A stretch of 64,000 bases of DNA from Magnetococcales bacterium (GTDB taxonomy: Bacteria; Pseudomonadota; Magnetococcia; Magnetococcales; Magnetaquicoccaceae), in contig JADGAZ010000014.1 in NCBI GenBank assembly GCA_015231755.1, positions 1 through 64,000 of the forward strand, given 5' to 3'. Positions 8,854-18,422 of this stretch are shown piece by piece. Numbering within the stretch: the first letter of the stretch is position 1; every line of letters starts with the position of its first letter. The notes beneath the pieces are model-generated. The model saw only the letters and a program-made list of their open reading frames with translations, was not told the DNA's origin and ran no database searches. The translations under genes were made by a program, and so were the position numbers.

Positions 8854-11397
8854 TCACCTCGTCTCTCCTCGCAGAACGCGGGAAGAGGAGTGTTGAAAAA
8901 AGCCGTTGGCCAACTCCATGGACAACAGAGGGAGAAGCGTTTGCAAGCGTTCCAGCAAGGCGGACAGATTGGTCCGTTCCCCCTCCTCGCTCACCATGGC
9001 GAGCAGATCGGTTTCGGAAAGATGCAAGGCGCTCAACGATTCCAGCACGATGCGACCACGCGGCGTGCGGTGGGAAGCGACAGAGGCACGACCGGGAAGC
9101 GCGGCCACATGCTCCTGGATCAAGGCGAGTTGGCTGGACAACCCCCGGGGATTGGTACCATCCAGCAGAATCAGTTCCAGAAACGGCTTGATGGCCAGAT
9201 GGGTCCGGTAGCGTCGGCGATAGGTGATGCTGCTGTCGCTGACATTGAGCAGCGCATCCAGCAGCACCCGTTCCCCTTCCGGTTTCAAGGAACGCACCAG
9301 GGTGGCGCGCAGCAGATCCACCACGAAAATGGCCCGTTCCAGCCTGCGTCCCAGATCGAGAAAACGCCAGCCCAATCCGCGGGTCATGTTTTCCTGGGCC
9401 AGTCCGGCCAAGGCCGCGCAGGTGCTGATCAACCGTTCCATTTCACCCACCATGTCGGCGGTGCTTTTCTGGGAACACAGCCGCTGACGCAGTTCCCGGA
9501 TCTGGATGATCACCCGCCAAGTGTCGTTGGAAAGCCGCTCCCGCACCCGGTGAGCCGCCATGATCAAAGCCTGGATCGACGAACAGACACTCCCCATCCG
9601 CTCCGATGAACCCACCAGGGCGAGCAGTTCCGGCTCCGGATCCTGAAACAGCTCTTCCGCCCCTTCTCCGACAAAACCCGGCGGTGTGGCGGTGACTTCG
9701 GTCAGGGCGCGGTACAAAATGCGCAACGCTTCCCGTTCCTCTTCCTCCCGGACCTCTCCCCCTTCGGGACGGGGCAGCAGCAGCAAAACCCGCAGCAAAC
9801 GCAGCACATTTTCGGCCCGTTCGGCGTAACGTCCCATCCAGTAAAGATTTTCCGCCATGCGGCTGGAAATTTCGCCGGTGAAGAACGAAGGCTCCGAAAT
9901 TCGTTCCAGCGGAAGACGATTGGCGCGGGATACCGGATCCGGAGAGAGAATCCACACATCCTTGGTGATGCCGGATTGTCCCGTGAGAGACGACAGATGG
10001 GTCGCGTCCATCAACACCCGGGCCAAACCACCGGGCATCACCTCCACCTCGTCTTTGCCCGCCGTGGAGAAGGTGCGCAGCACCACATGACCGGGCCGCA
10101 ATCCTTCCGGGGTCATGACCGGCAAAGTGGAAGGCACCACCGGAGCCTGGGCGATGAACTCCTGCGGTTTGGATTGCAGGGTCTGACGCATGGCGGCGGC
10201 ATCCGGGCCGGAAAGTTCCCGTCCGGGCCGGTTGGGATAGGCCAGTTCGCGGATCACCAGGGGAGCGGGATGGTTGAGCACCTGTTCCAAAGCGTTGGGA
10301 TCGCCGCACCACCAGGTGGGAATCACCGACAACAGAGGGGCTTCCCCCAGAAAATAACGACAGACCGCCGGAAAATAGGCCAACAGCGCCGGATTTTCCA
10401 GCACCGCCGCCCCCGGATGGTTGAGTACCGCCACCTTGTGCCCGGCGATGGCCTGCACCAGTCCGGCCACTCCCAGAAAGGAGCTTTCGTCCAGTTCCAA
10501 AGGATCGCACAGACCGTCTTGCAGCATGCGCAGCACCACATCCACCGGGTGGAGTCCGTCCAGGGTCTTGAGATGAACCCGTCCGTTGCGCACGGTGAGA
10601 TCTTCCCCCTGAACCAGGGTCAATCCCAGAAAATTGGCCAGAAAGGCATGCTCAAAATAGAGTTTGTCTTCCGGTCCCGGGGTGAGCAGCACGATGCGCG
10701 GGTCTTCCTTGGGCAAGGGACTGGCTTCGTGGAGATGATTGCGCAGGGCCGAAAAAAAGGGCAACAACAGGCGCACATGGTTTTCGTTCAGGGGTTGCCG
10801 CAACAGGCGGAAGAGAATCTGACGATTTTCCAGGGCGTAACCCGAACCTGTGGGGGCTTGCAGGTGATCCCCCACCACCTGGAACGATCCCGGCCCGGCC
10901 CGCACCAGATCCGCCGCCCACCACGGCAGCAGTTTGCCCTGAACCTTGGGCAGACCGTGACAGGCCCGGTGAAATCCCGGCGAGGCGTAAACCAACGCCG
11001 CCGGAATGATCCCGGCCCGCAACACCTCCTGATTGCCGTAAAGATCCTCCAGCAGCATTTCCAGCACCCGATGGCGCTGTTTCAGGCCCCGTTCCAGCTG
11101 TTGCCACTCTTCTTCCACCAGGATCAGGGGAATCAGGTCCAGATCCCAGGTGCGGACGCCATCGGTTTCGTTCTGGAACAGATTGTAGGTGATGCCGTTT
11201 TCCAGCAGGAGCTGTCTGGCCTGTTGGCGCAGGGCTTCGACCCGTGGAATTCCCAGCTCTTCCAGATGCGCCAGAAGAGGGATCCATCCGGGGCGCAGTT
11301 CGCCATAGACTCCAACGGCCTCGTCGAAACCGGGCGGAGGTGAATAGGCCCGTAACAACGAAGTCGCGGGGGCGAATGGGTTCGGCGTGTAGTCCAT
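8854..11397 (-). CDS. Fusion of degenerate circularly permuted ATP-grasp and alpha-E domain
   Basis: The 847-residue protein joins a circularly permuted ATP-grasp-like region (about residues 20-485) to an alpha-helical alpha-E domain (about 510-847, opening SSRMAENLYWMGRYAERAEN). The standalone ATP-grasp encoded at 15069-16520 has E166-D-N168, VVKPANESGGYG and DLRPF. Here the matching positions read G176-D-H178, VIRELAYPNRPG and VLRTF. The nucleotide-lysine, glycine loop and metal ligands are therefore altered, and this half is probably a pseudoenzyme. The gene lies 9 nt downstream of the large transglutaminase gene and 3 nt upstream of the small one. I infer a complex in which it pairs with the active copy of the divergent arm. 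Confidence 0.9.
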   Translation of the reverse strand: MDYTPNPFAPATSLLRAYSPPPGFDEAVGVYGELRPGWIPLLAHLEELGIPRVEALRQQARQLLLENGITYNLFQNETDGVRTWDLDLIPLILVEEEWQQLERGLKQRHRVLEMLLEDLYGNQEVLRAGIIPAALVYASPGFHRACHGLPKVQGKLLPWWAADLVRAGPGSFQVVGDHLQAPTGSGYALENRQILFRLLRQPLNENHVRLLLPFFSALRNHLHEASPLPKEDPRIVLLTPGPEDKLYFEHAFLANFLGLTLVQGEDLTVRNGRVHLKTLDGLHPVDVVLRMLQDGLCDPLELDESSFLGVAGLVQAIAGHKVAVLNHPGAAVLENPALLAYFPAVCRYFLGEAPLLSVIPTWWCGDPNALEQVLNHPAPLVIRELAYPNRPGRELSGPDAAAMRQTLQSKPQEFIAQAPVVPSTLPVMTPEGLRPGHVVLRTFSTAGKDEVEVMPGGLARVLMDATHLSSLTGQSGITKDVWILSPDPVSRANRLPLERISEPSFFTGEISSRMAENLYWMGRYAERAENVLRLLRVLLLLPRPEGGEVREEEEREALRILYRALTEVTATPPGFVGEGAEELFQDPEPELLALVGSSERMGSVCSSIQALIMAAHRVRERLSNDTWRVIIQIRELRQRLCSQKSTADMVGEMERLISTCAALAGLAQENMTRGLGWRFLDLGRRLERAIFVVDLLRATLVRSLKPEGERVLLDALLNVSDSSITYRRRYRTHLAIKPFLELILLDGTNPRGLSSQLALIQEHVAALPGRASVASHRTPRGRIVLESLSALHLSETDLLAMVSEEGERTNLSALLERLQTLLPLLSMELANGFFQHSSSRVLRGETR

Positions 11398-11406
11398 GAT
11401 CCGCTA

Positions 11407-14400
11407 TCAAAACCCGGATTGACGCCTCATGTCAAGGGTATGGGGATACTCGCCCGGCGCTTCCTCGGGGGGAATGGCGCGGGTGGCTCCCGGAGAGTGT
11501 CCAAACTCCTGGAAGCGGGTCCCGCGTCGGGCTTCGGCCTCGAAGCTGTTGACCGGGAACTGTTCGTGATTGCGTCCACCGGGATGGGCGGCGTGATAGA
11601 CGCATCCCCCCAGGGAACGACCATTCCAGGTATCCACCAGATCGAAGGTCAGCGGAGTATGAACCCCGATGGTGGGATGCAGCGCGGACGGGGGTTGCCA
11701 GGCCCGGAAACGCACTCCGGCCACCTGTTCTCCATGCACGCCGGTGGACCGCAGGGGAACCCGTCGCCCGTTGCAGGTCAGGATATGACGATCTTCGGTC
11801 AATCCGGTCACCTTGGCCTGGACCCGCTCCAAAGAGGAATCCACGAAACGGGCCGTGCCCATGCGGGTCAACTCCTCTCCCAGCACATGCCACGGCTCGA
11901 TCGCCGTGCGCAATTCCAACTGGATATCGCCCAGGGTGACCGCGCCCAAGCGGGGAAAACGGAATTCGACAAAAGGTTCGATCCAGTCATCCTGGAACGG
12001 AATCCCGGCGCGACGCAAGCCTTCCGTCACCTCCAGCACATCCCGGCGCACATGATGGGGCAGCATGAACCGGTCATGCAGTTCCGTGCCCCAGCGCACC
12101 AGACGACCCTGATAGGGTTCCCGCCAGAATTGGGCGATCAACCCCCGCAGCAGCAACATCTGCACCAGACTCATGCGGGCATGGGGAGGCATCTCGAAGG
12201 CCCGCAGCTCCAACAACCCCAGTCGCCCGGCGGCCCCGTCGGGAGAGTAGAGCTTGTCGATGCAAAATTCCGACCGGTGGGTGTTGCCGGTGAGGTCCAC
12301 CAGCAGATGACGCAACAGCCGATCCACCAGCCAGGGGGCGGTCACCTCTCCCGGAGGCATCTGTTGGAAGGCGATCTCCAGTTCGTACAACGACTCCGGA
12401 CGGGCCTCGTCCACCCGGGGCGCCTGACTGGTGGGACCGATGAACAGTCCGGAAAACAGATAGGAGAGTCCCGGATGATGCTGCCAACAAGTGATCAGAC
12501 TGCGCAACAGATCGGGTCGGCGCAACATCGGGCTGTCGCCGGGGGTGGCGCCCCCGAGTACCACATGATTGCCGCCACCGGTTCCGGTGTGGCGACCGTC
12601 GAGCATGAATTTTTCCGTGGCCAGACGGGTGGCGCGGGCCTCTTCGTAGAGGATGAAGGTATTCTCCTCCAGTTCCTGCCAGGAAGCGGCGGGATGGATG
12701 TTGACCTCGATCACCCCGGGGTCCGGAGTGATCAACAGTCGGGACAGGCGGTTATCCGCCGGAGGTTCGTACCCTTCCAGCAACACCGGCAGCTTCAGCC
12801 GGGCCGCGACCCGTTCCACCGCCGCCACCAGCTCCAGATAGTGTTCCAGCAACCCCAGGGGCGGCAGAAAGACTCGCAGCGTCCCCTGACGTGGCTCCAC
12901 ACACAAGGCGGAACGGATCACCAGGGCAGGCTCGTAGACCAGTTTCTTTTCCACGGCCCCGGCAGGCAGAATGGGAGTCTCCCCAACCGGATGGGGGGGC
13001 AGAGGCACGATGGGGGCAAACAGGGAACGCTCTTCCAGGAACTCCTCTTCGCCGGCCCAGGAGTCCGGCAACGAGTCGAGGGGCAGACGCAATCCCATGG
13101 GAGAGTCACCCGGCGCCAAGAACAGCTCCCCCCGCCGCAACGGCCATACTCCCGTATGCCAACGCTGCTCATCCCGCATCACCGGCAGCAGGTGACCGGT
13201 GGGTTTTTCCACGCCACGTTGCAACAGAGCGGCCAGACGTTTTTGTTCCATCGAGGGTTTGGGTTTGGCCTTGGGATCCACCTTGCCCACATCCCGATCC
13301 ATGGGGGCGCGCATCTCCTGCCACAGGTGATAAAACGGATCTTCGAGGGCCGGAATCACCGCTTCCGGGGCGAGGCCCAGTTCCCGGGCCAGTTCTTTTA
13401 AGAAGATCTCCCCTTGAATGATGCCATGGCCCAGATCCCCCTTGCCCCAGGCGATCAGCGACGGATCCCGCCAGACCGGATGGCCGTCTGTCCGCCAGAA
13501 ACAGGAAAAACGCCAGCGGGGCAAAGGCTCCCCCGGATACCATTTGCCCTGGCCGTGTTGCAATACCCCACCCGGCGCGAAACGCTCGAACAGACGTTGG
13601 GTCAACTCCGTGGCCAGACGTTGTTTGTGGGGGCCGTCGGCGGCGAAATTCCATTCCGGTTCTTCGGTCTGCTCCATGGCGATGAAGGTGGGTTCACCCC
13701 CCATGGTCAAACGCACGTCGTCTTCCAACAGGCGTTGGTCCACTTTTTGTCCCAGCTCCTGGATGGCGTTCCAGCTCGCGTCGGAGTAGGGTTTGGTCAC
13801 CCGGGGGTGTTCAAGAATGCGGGTGACGGAGTTGTCGTATTCAAAGCTGGTCTCACAGGCTTCCATCAGGCCGGAAACCGGAGCCGCGCTCGCCGGTTGG
13901 GGGGTGCAGGCCAAAGGAATGTGACCCTCTCCGGCAAACAGTCCCGAGGTGGGATCCAGTCCCACCCATCCGGCGCCGGGCAGATAGACCTCGGCCCAGG
14001 CGTGCAGATCGGTGAAATCCTGTTTCGGACCCGACGGACCATCCAAAGCCGGCTGATCCGGCGTGAGTTGCACCAGATAACCGGAGACAAAACGGGCCGC
14101 CAGTCCCAGATGACGCAAAATCTCCACCAGCAACCAAGCGCTGTCGCGACAGGAGCCGGTTTTACGGGTCAAAGTCTGCTCGCAGCTTTGCACCCCCGGT
14201 TCCATGCGGATGGTATAGCCCACCTCCTGCCAGAGCCGTTGATTCAGAGCCACCAGAAACAACACGGTATTGGGGGCTTCCCGGGGAACCTGCGCCAGCC
14301 ATTTTTTCAGGAGGGGACCGGCCTTGGCGGCCTCCAGATAGGGACCGAGTTCCTGGGCCAGCAGCGGCTCGTATTGGAAGGGAAACCGTTCGGCGTACTC

Positions 14401-14688
14401 TTCGACAAAAAAATCGAAGGGATTGATCACCGACATTTCCGCGATCACTTCCACCGAGATTTCCAGCGCGGTACATTTCTCCGGAAAGACCACCCGCGCT
14501 AGATAATTGCCGAATGGATCCTGCTGCCAGTTGATGAAATGATTCTCGGGCAGGATCTTCATGCCGTAGGCGCGAATCGGGGTGCGACAATGCACCGCCG
14601 GGCGCAACCGGAAGATCTGGGGAGAGAGGGTGATGGCCCGGTCATACTGATACCGGGTACGGTGATGAATGGCGACGCGAATGGTCAT
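11407..14688 (-). CDS. Large transglutaminase plus DUF2126 protein
   Basis: The 1093-residue protein begins with a transglutaminase module (about residues 1-300) and continues into a long DUF2126 region to the end. The triad is visible: C180 in TGSCRDS, H229 in DLHAWAEV and D245 in GLDPTSG. DUF2126 is of unknown mechanism and regularly accompanies ATP-grasp and alpha-E genes. The frame is open to a GTG at 14757. I chose the ATG at 14688 because the product then starts MTIRVAIHHRTRYQY, the usual beginning of the domain, although the ribosome binding site is weak. It is first in the minus-strand arm and divergent from the second ATP-grasp gene. There is no signal peptide or membrane segment. 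Confidence 0.92.
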   Translation of the reverse strand: MTIRVAIHHRTRYQYDRAITLSPQIFRLRPAVHCRTPIRAYGMKILPENHFINWQQDPFGNYLARVVFPEKCTALEISVEVIAEMSVINPFDFFVEEYAERFPFQYEPLLAQELGPYLEAAKAGPLLKKWLAQVPREAPNTVLFLVALNQRLWQEVGYTIRMEPGVQSCEQTLTRKTGSCRDSAWLLVEILRHLGLAARFVSGYLVQLTPDQPALDGPSGPKQDFTDLHAWAEVYLPGAGWVGLDPTSGLFAGEGHIPLACTPQPASAAPVSGLMEACETSFEYDNSVTRILEHPRVTKPYSDASWNAIQELGQKVDQRLLEDDVRLTMGGEPTFIAMEQTEEPEWNFAADGPHKQRLATELTQRLFERFAPGGVLQHGQGKWYPGEPLPRWRFSCFWRTDGHPVWRDPSLIAWGKGDLGHGIIQGEIFLKELARELGLAPEAVIPALEDPFYHLWQEMRAPMDRDVGKVDPKAKPKPSMEQKRLAALLQRGVEKPTGHLLPVMRDEQRWHTGVWPLRRGELFLAPGDSPMGLRLPLDSLPDSWAGEEEFLEERSLFAPIVPLPPHPVGETPILPAGAVEKKLVYEPALVIRSALCVEPRQGTLRVFLPPLGLLEHYLELVAAVERVAARLKLPVLLEGYEPPADNRLSRLLITPDPGVIEVNIHPAASWQELEENTFILYEEARATRLATEKFMLDGRHTGTGGGNHVVLGGATPGDSPMLRRPDLLRSLITCWQHHPGLSYLFSGLFIGPTSQAPRVDEARPESLYELEIAFQQMPPGEVTAPWLVDRLLRHLLVDLTGNTHRSEFCIDKLYSPDGAAGRLGLLELRAFEMPPHARMSLVQMLLLRGLIAQFWREPYQGRLVRWGTELHDRFMLPHHVRRDVLEVTEGLRRAGIPFQDDWIEPFVEFRFPRLGAVTLGDIQLELRTAIEPWHVLGEELTRMGTARFVDSSLERVQAKVTGLTEDRHILTCNGRRVPLRSTGVHGEQVAGVRFRAWQPPSALHPTIGVHTPLTFDLVDTWNGRSLGGCVYHAAHPGGRNHEQFPVNSFEAEARRGTRFQEFGHSPGATRAIPPEEAPGEYPHTLDMRRQSGF

Positions 14689-15068
14689 GTTGAGTCGGTT
14701 GTGGTCAAGGGGTTGCTGAATTTCAGATACACAAACGAACTGTTCTTCAAGATTCACGCCAAAGACGCAGATGAGGCGGCAGGCTCCATCGGGGAGCGGG
14801 CCAACGGATTTGGGTGTTTATTTATTAATCAATCATGCATAAAATGAGCATCACCTGTATACGACTTGCTCAAGAACAGCCAAACCGGAACGGTTCATCG
14901 TCTCCCGATGCCGTGAAGAAACGACAAAAACCGTTCAGATTCCTTGAATCTGTGGGATATGCACCACAAAGAACCGTGACTGGCCCGGAGGTTGCGATAT
15001 TCTTTGATATTCCGTTTTTAGTTCTGTACGGCTGGGAAGTCGCCGGACCCAAGGAGCTTTGTCGAACC
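14689..15068. other. Divergent intergenic region of the ATP-grasp/alpha-E locus
   Basis: These 380 bp separate the two divergent arms and must hold both promoters. The middle (about 14813-14850) is clearly AT-rich compared with the flanking genes. AAGGAG at 15051-15056 serves the ATP-grasp gene. I could not fix -35/-10 pairs with confidence and see no gene in it. Confidence 0.6.
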
Positions 15069-16520
15069 ATGACCATAGCCTGGAATGAATATCCCTTCAC
15101 CTCGGGTCACGATGAACTGTTGACCCCGGAGTATCTGCCACGGGCGGGTGCGGAAGGTTTGCACCGCTATTTGACCAATCTGGGCCTGGAGGAGTTGCAG
15201 GCGCGACAGCGGGCCGCCGAGGATACGATTCTCAACCTGGGCATCACCTTCACGGTCTATTCCCAGGGGGACAATATCGATCGGGCCTGGCCCTTCGACA
15301 TCATTCCCCGTCTGATCCCTCTCAAGGAGTGGGAGCAGATTGAACGGGGCTTGATTCAGCGGCTGACCGCCTTGAATCTGTTCATCGGGGATGTCTATGG
15401 CGCCCAGCGGATCATCAAGGAAGGGGTGTTCCCGGCGGAAGTGCTGGCCATGTCCCGCAATTTTCGTCCCCAATGCGTGGGAATCCAGCCGGCTTTCGGG
15501 GTGTGGGCCCATGTGTGCGGCAGTGACTTGATCCGCGATCGGGATGGTCGCATTCTGGTGCTGGAGGACAACCTGCGGGTGCCTTCCGGGGTTTCGTACA
15601 TGCTGGAAAACCGTTTGATCACCAAGCGGGTCTTTCCGGAGCTGTTCGGAACCCAGTCGATCCTGCCGGTGGATGACTATCCGGCGCGTCTGTACGACAC
15701 CCTGGCGGCCCTGGCTCCGGCTGGACGGGATCCGCCCCGGGTGGTGGTGTTGACGCCGGGCATTTACAACTCCGCTTATTTCGAGCATGTCTATCTGGCC
15801 CAGCGCATGGGGCTGGAACTGGTGGAGGGGCGTGACCTGGTGGTGGGAGAGGATGATCGGGTCTATATGAAGACCATCTCCGGTCTCCAGCCGGTGGATG
15901 TGATTTATCGCCGGGTCGACGATCTGTTCTTGGATCCGGAAGTGTTCGTTTCCGACTCCATGTTGGGTGTGCCGGGCCTGATGCGCTCCTGGCGACTGGG
16001 TCGGGTGGCCATGGTCAACGCGCCGGGGGCCGGCGTGGCGGACGACAAGGTGGTCTATGCCCATGTGCCGGAGATGATCCGCTTTTATCTGGGCGAAGAG
16101 CCCATTTTATCCAATGTGCCCACCTGGAAATGTCTGCTGGACGCGGATCGTGACCATGTGCTGACACATTTGGATCAACTGGTGGTCAAACCGGCCAACG
16201 AGTCCGGGGGGTATGGCATGCTGATCGGTCCCATGGCCTCCAGGGCCGAACGGGAAGAGATGGCGACGCGAATCAAGGCCGATCCGCGCAATTACATCGC
16301 CCAACCGATGATTTCCCTTTCCACGGTGCCGACCCTGACCGAAAACGGCGTATTGGAGCCGCGACATGTGGATTTGCGTCCTTTCATTCTCCAGGGCAAG
16401 GAGAGTTCGGTGACCGCCGGAGGGTTGACCCGCGTGGCGTTGCGCAAAGGTTCCCTGGTGGTCAATTCCTCCCAGGGCGGGGGCAGCAAAGACACCTGGA
16501 TCGTGGCGACGGAGGATTGA
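15069..16520 (+). CDS. Circularly permuted ATP-grasp protein, apparently active
   Basis: The 483-residue protein is a full circularly permuted ATP-grasp enzyme of the COG2308 type. It keeps LVLEDNLRVPSG (E166, N168), YRRVDD near 280, VVKPANESGGYG (K374 and the glycine loop) and DLRPF. ATP-grasp enzymes activate a carboxylate as acyl phosphate and join it to an amine or similar nucleophile, but the substrates of this family are unknown. The frame is open further upstream. I start it at the ATG preceded by AAGGAG, where the protein begins MTIAWNEYPF. Its stop is 2 nt from the ATG of the alpha-E gene, so the two are translated together. It is homologous to the N-terminal part of the fusion in the divergent arm. 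Confidence 0.93.
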   Translation: MTIAWNEYPFTSGHDELLTPEYLPRAGAEGLHRYLTNLGLEELQARQRAAEDTILNLGITFTVYSQGDNIDRAWPFDIIPRLIPLKEWEQIERGLIQRLTALNLFIGDVYGAQRIIKEGVFPAEVLAMSRNFRPQCVGIQPAFGVWAHVCGSDLIRDRDGRILVLEDNLRVPSGVSYMLENRLITKRVFPELFGTQSILPVDDYPARLYDTLAALAPAGRDPPRVVVLTPGIYNSAYFEHVYLAQRMGLELVEGRDLVVGEDDRVYMKTISGLQPVDVIYRRVDDLFLDPEVFVSDSMLGVPGLMRSWRLGRVAMVNAPGAGVADDKVVYAHVPEMIRFYLGEEPILSNVPTWKCLLDADRDHVLTHLDQLVVKPANESGGYGMLIGPMASRAEREEMATRIKADPRNYIAQPMISLSTVPTLTENGVLEPRHVDLRPFILQGKESSVTAGGLTRVALRKGSLVVNSSQGGGSKDTWIVATED

Positions 16521-16522
16521 TC

Positions 16523-17431
16523 ATGCTTTCCCGCGTGGCGGAAAATATCTATTGGATGGGACGTTATCTGGAGCGGGCCGAGAATATCGCCCGTTTGGTG
16601 AGTGTCACGGGCACGTTGCTGCTCGATCAACCCGGGGTGGGACCGGAACAGGGATGGCGTCGGCTGGTGATCATCACCGGGTGCGACGCAGGCTTTGCCC
16701 AGACCGAACAAAGGGCCGGGGAAGAGGCGGTGACCCGTTTCCTGTTGAGCGAGCCGGACAATGTTTCGTCGTTGTTCTCCTCGGTGGCCTATGCGCGGGA
16801 AAATTTGCGCACCATGCGCGACAGCTTTCCCGGCGAGTTGTGGGAGGGGCTGAACGACCTTTCCCTGTTTCTCAAGGATCAGGGGGAAAAAGGACTGGAG
16901 GCGGCCTATCGTCACGCCTTTTTGTGTGAGGTGATCGGGCGCTGTCAGACCCTGGTAGGCATTCTGGTGGGAACGCTTTCCAGAGGTCCGGCCTTTGATT
17001 TTTTCAGCATGGGCCAGCACATGGAACGGGCGGACATGTGTACCCGCATCCTTGATGTGGATGTGGCCACCGGACATCCCACCATGGGCGGCATGGATCT
17101 GTTGTGGCTCAATCTGCTCCGGTCGGTTTCCGGGGAACCCATGTACCGGCGGCATGTCAATCCTCGGGTCAACGCGGTGGATGTGGTCTCGTTTTTATTG
17201 CGGGACCGGCGTTTTCCCAGGGCGTTCAATTTCTGTCTGCACGAAGTGGAGCGGTGCCTGAATACGCTGGATCACAACGCCTTGAGCATTCAGTTGCTCA
17301 AGCGCATGGAGCGCCGGGCGGACACACAGGATGTGGCGACCTTGATCGAGACCGGTCCGGGATTGTTCATGGATGAGCTGCAACAGGAACTGCAAAAACT
17401 GCATCGGATCATTACGGCGATCTATTTTTAA
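16523..17431 (+). CDS. Standalone alpha-E domain protein
   Basis: The 302-residue, mostly helical protein belongs to the alpha-E family (COG2307/DUF403). It starts MLSRVAENIYWMGRYLERAEN, closely matching the C-terminal domain of the fusion protein in the opposite arm. GGAGGA lies 6 nt before the ATG, which fixes the start. The family has no known catalytic activity and is almost always paired with circularly permuted ATP-grasp proteins, so it is probably an obligate partner. A strong intrinsic terminator follows directly, which ends this two-gene arm. Confidence 0.93.
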   Translation: MLSRVAENIYWMGRYLERAENIARLVSVTGTLLLDQPGVGPEQGWRRLVIITGCDAGFAQTEQRAGEEAVTRFLLSEPDNVSSLFSSVAYARENLRTMRDSFPGELWEGLNDLSLFLKDQGEKGLEAAYRHAFLCEVIGRCQTLVGILVGTLSRGPAFDFFSMGQHMERADMCTRILDVDVATGHPTMGGMDLLWLNLLRSVSGEPMYRRHVNPRVNAVDVVSFLLRDRRFPRAFNFCLHEVERCLNTLDHNALSIQLLKRMERRADTQDVATLIETGPGLFMDELQQELQKLHRIITAIYF

Positions 17432-17435
17432 GCCC

Positions 17436-17485
17436 GGATGCGGGACGAGTCCCCTGCGCCCTCGTCCCGCATCCAGCTTTTTTTC
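17436..17485 (+). terminator. Rho-independent terminator after the alpha-E gene
   Basis: Perfect 14-bp arms at 17436-17449 and 17461-17474, an 11-nt loop and a run of seven T at about 17478-17484 form a textbook intrinsic terminator for the plus-strand arm. The convergent phosphoesterase gene ends just beyond it. Confidence 0.93.
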
Positions 17486-17515
17486 TGTCCACCCGGATCA
17501 TCCGGCATGATGGTT

Positions 17516-18412
17516 CTAGGGCTGGATCTTGAGGATTTCGCGGATCATCTTCTTGAATTTTGCCTCCCCGCCCTGCCAGTACATTTCACGGGTGTTCACA
17601 AAATAGACTTCACCCTTGCGGTCCACCAGGGCGGCGCCCAGCAGGCTTTTTTTCGGCTGGTTGTCGTTGTTGACGATCCGGATGCCGGGGGTTTCCATCT
17701 CGATGGTTTCGTCCTTTTGCACCAGAATATTGGGACGATGACCGTGTACCACAGTATGGATATCGAGTTCTTTCAGTAACTTGCCGAGCTTTACCCCGCG
17801 TTTTTCACCGTCGTGGCTGCGCTCTTGATAATACATTTTGGCCCGCTTGATGTTGCCCATCAACACCTTGCCCTCCTCCTTGCGGAACAGGGCGTGATCC
17901 CCTTCGTAAAAAGCCTTGCGCACCCGGTCGTTGAAACCGTTCAGCTCTTTTTTCTCTTCGCGGATCTGCAACAAGAAGCGCAGCAGGTGCAAGGTGGGAT
18001 AACCGTGCAAAAAGAGGGTCTTGCCAAACACATGCAACAGATCCCGTCCGCGGATGAACTTGACCCGCTTTTCCCCCAGATGGGTGTAGATGCCCTGTTC
18101 CACCCGATGGAGAATATCCAGTTCATGGTTGCCGTTGAGAATGGTCAGGCCGCATCCCTTGGGCGCGGTGCGTTCAAGATGAATGAAGTAATCAATCATC
18201 TCCAGAGCCGGATCCCATTTGTTGAGCCAGTCGCCGGTATGAATCACCCGGATGCCCCGGACTCCCTTGCGCCATTCGCCATCCTTGTCGCACACCCCGA
18301 CAATCTGCAACGCATACTGAACCGCCCGCAGATCGTTGTCCGTATCCGACAGCACCACCGCGAAACGCGGCTCTTTGGAGGCATCATGATCCTTGTCATG
18401 GGTCTTGGACAT
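17516..18412 (-). CDS. Calcineurin-like metallophosphoesterase
   Basis: The 298-residue cytoplasmic protein shows the metallophosphoesterase motifs in order: SDTDND near residue 22, GDW near 60, GNHE near 94, LHGY near 136 and VVHGHR near 220. The first motif reads D-T-D where D-x-H is usual, so one metal ligand may be substituted. Family members hydrolyse phosphomono- or diesters, from protein Ser/Thr phosphates to diadenosine tetraphosphate, and the substrate here is unknown. It starts 10 nt after pdxA and is the last gene of the long minus-strand run. Confidence 0.85.
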   Translation of the reverse strand: MSKTHDKDHDASKEPRFAVVLSDTDNDLRAVQYALQIVGVCDKDGEWRKGVRGIRVIHTGDWLNKWDPALEMIDYFIHLERTAPKGCGLTILNGNHELDILHRVEQGIYTHLGEKRVKFIRGRDLLHVFGKTLFLHGYPTLHLLRFLLQIREEKKELNGFNDRVRKAFYEGDHALFRKEEGKVLMGNIKRAKMYYQERSHDGEKRGVKLGKLLKELDIHTVVHGHRPNILVQKDETIEMETPGIRIVNNDNQPKKSLLGAALVDRKGEVYFVNTREMYWQGGEAKFKKMIREILKIQP

Positions 18413-18422
18413 GATTTTGATT

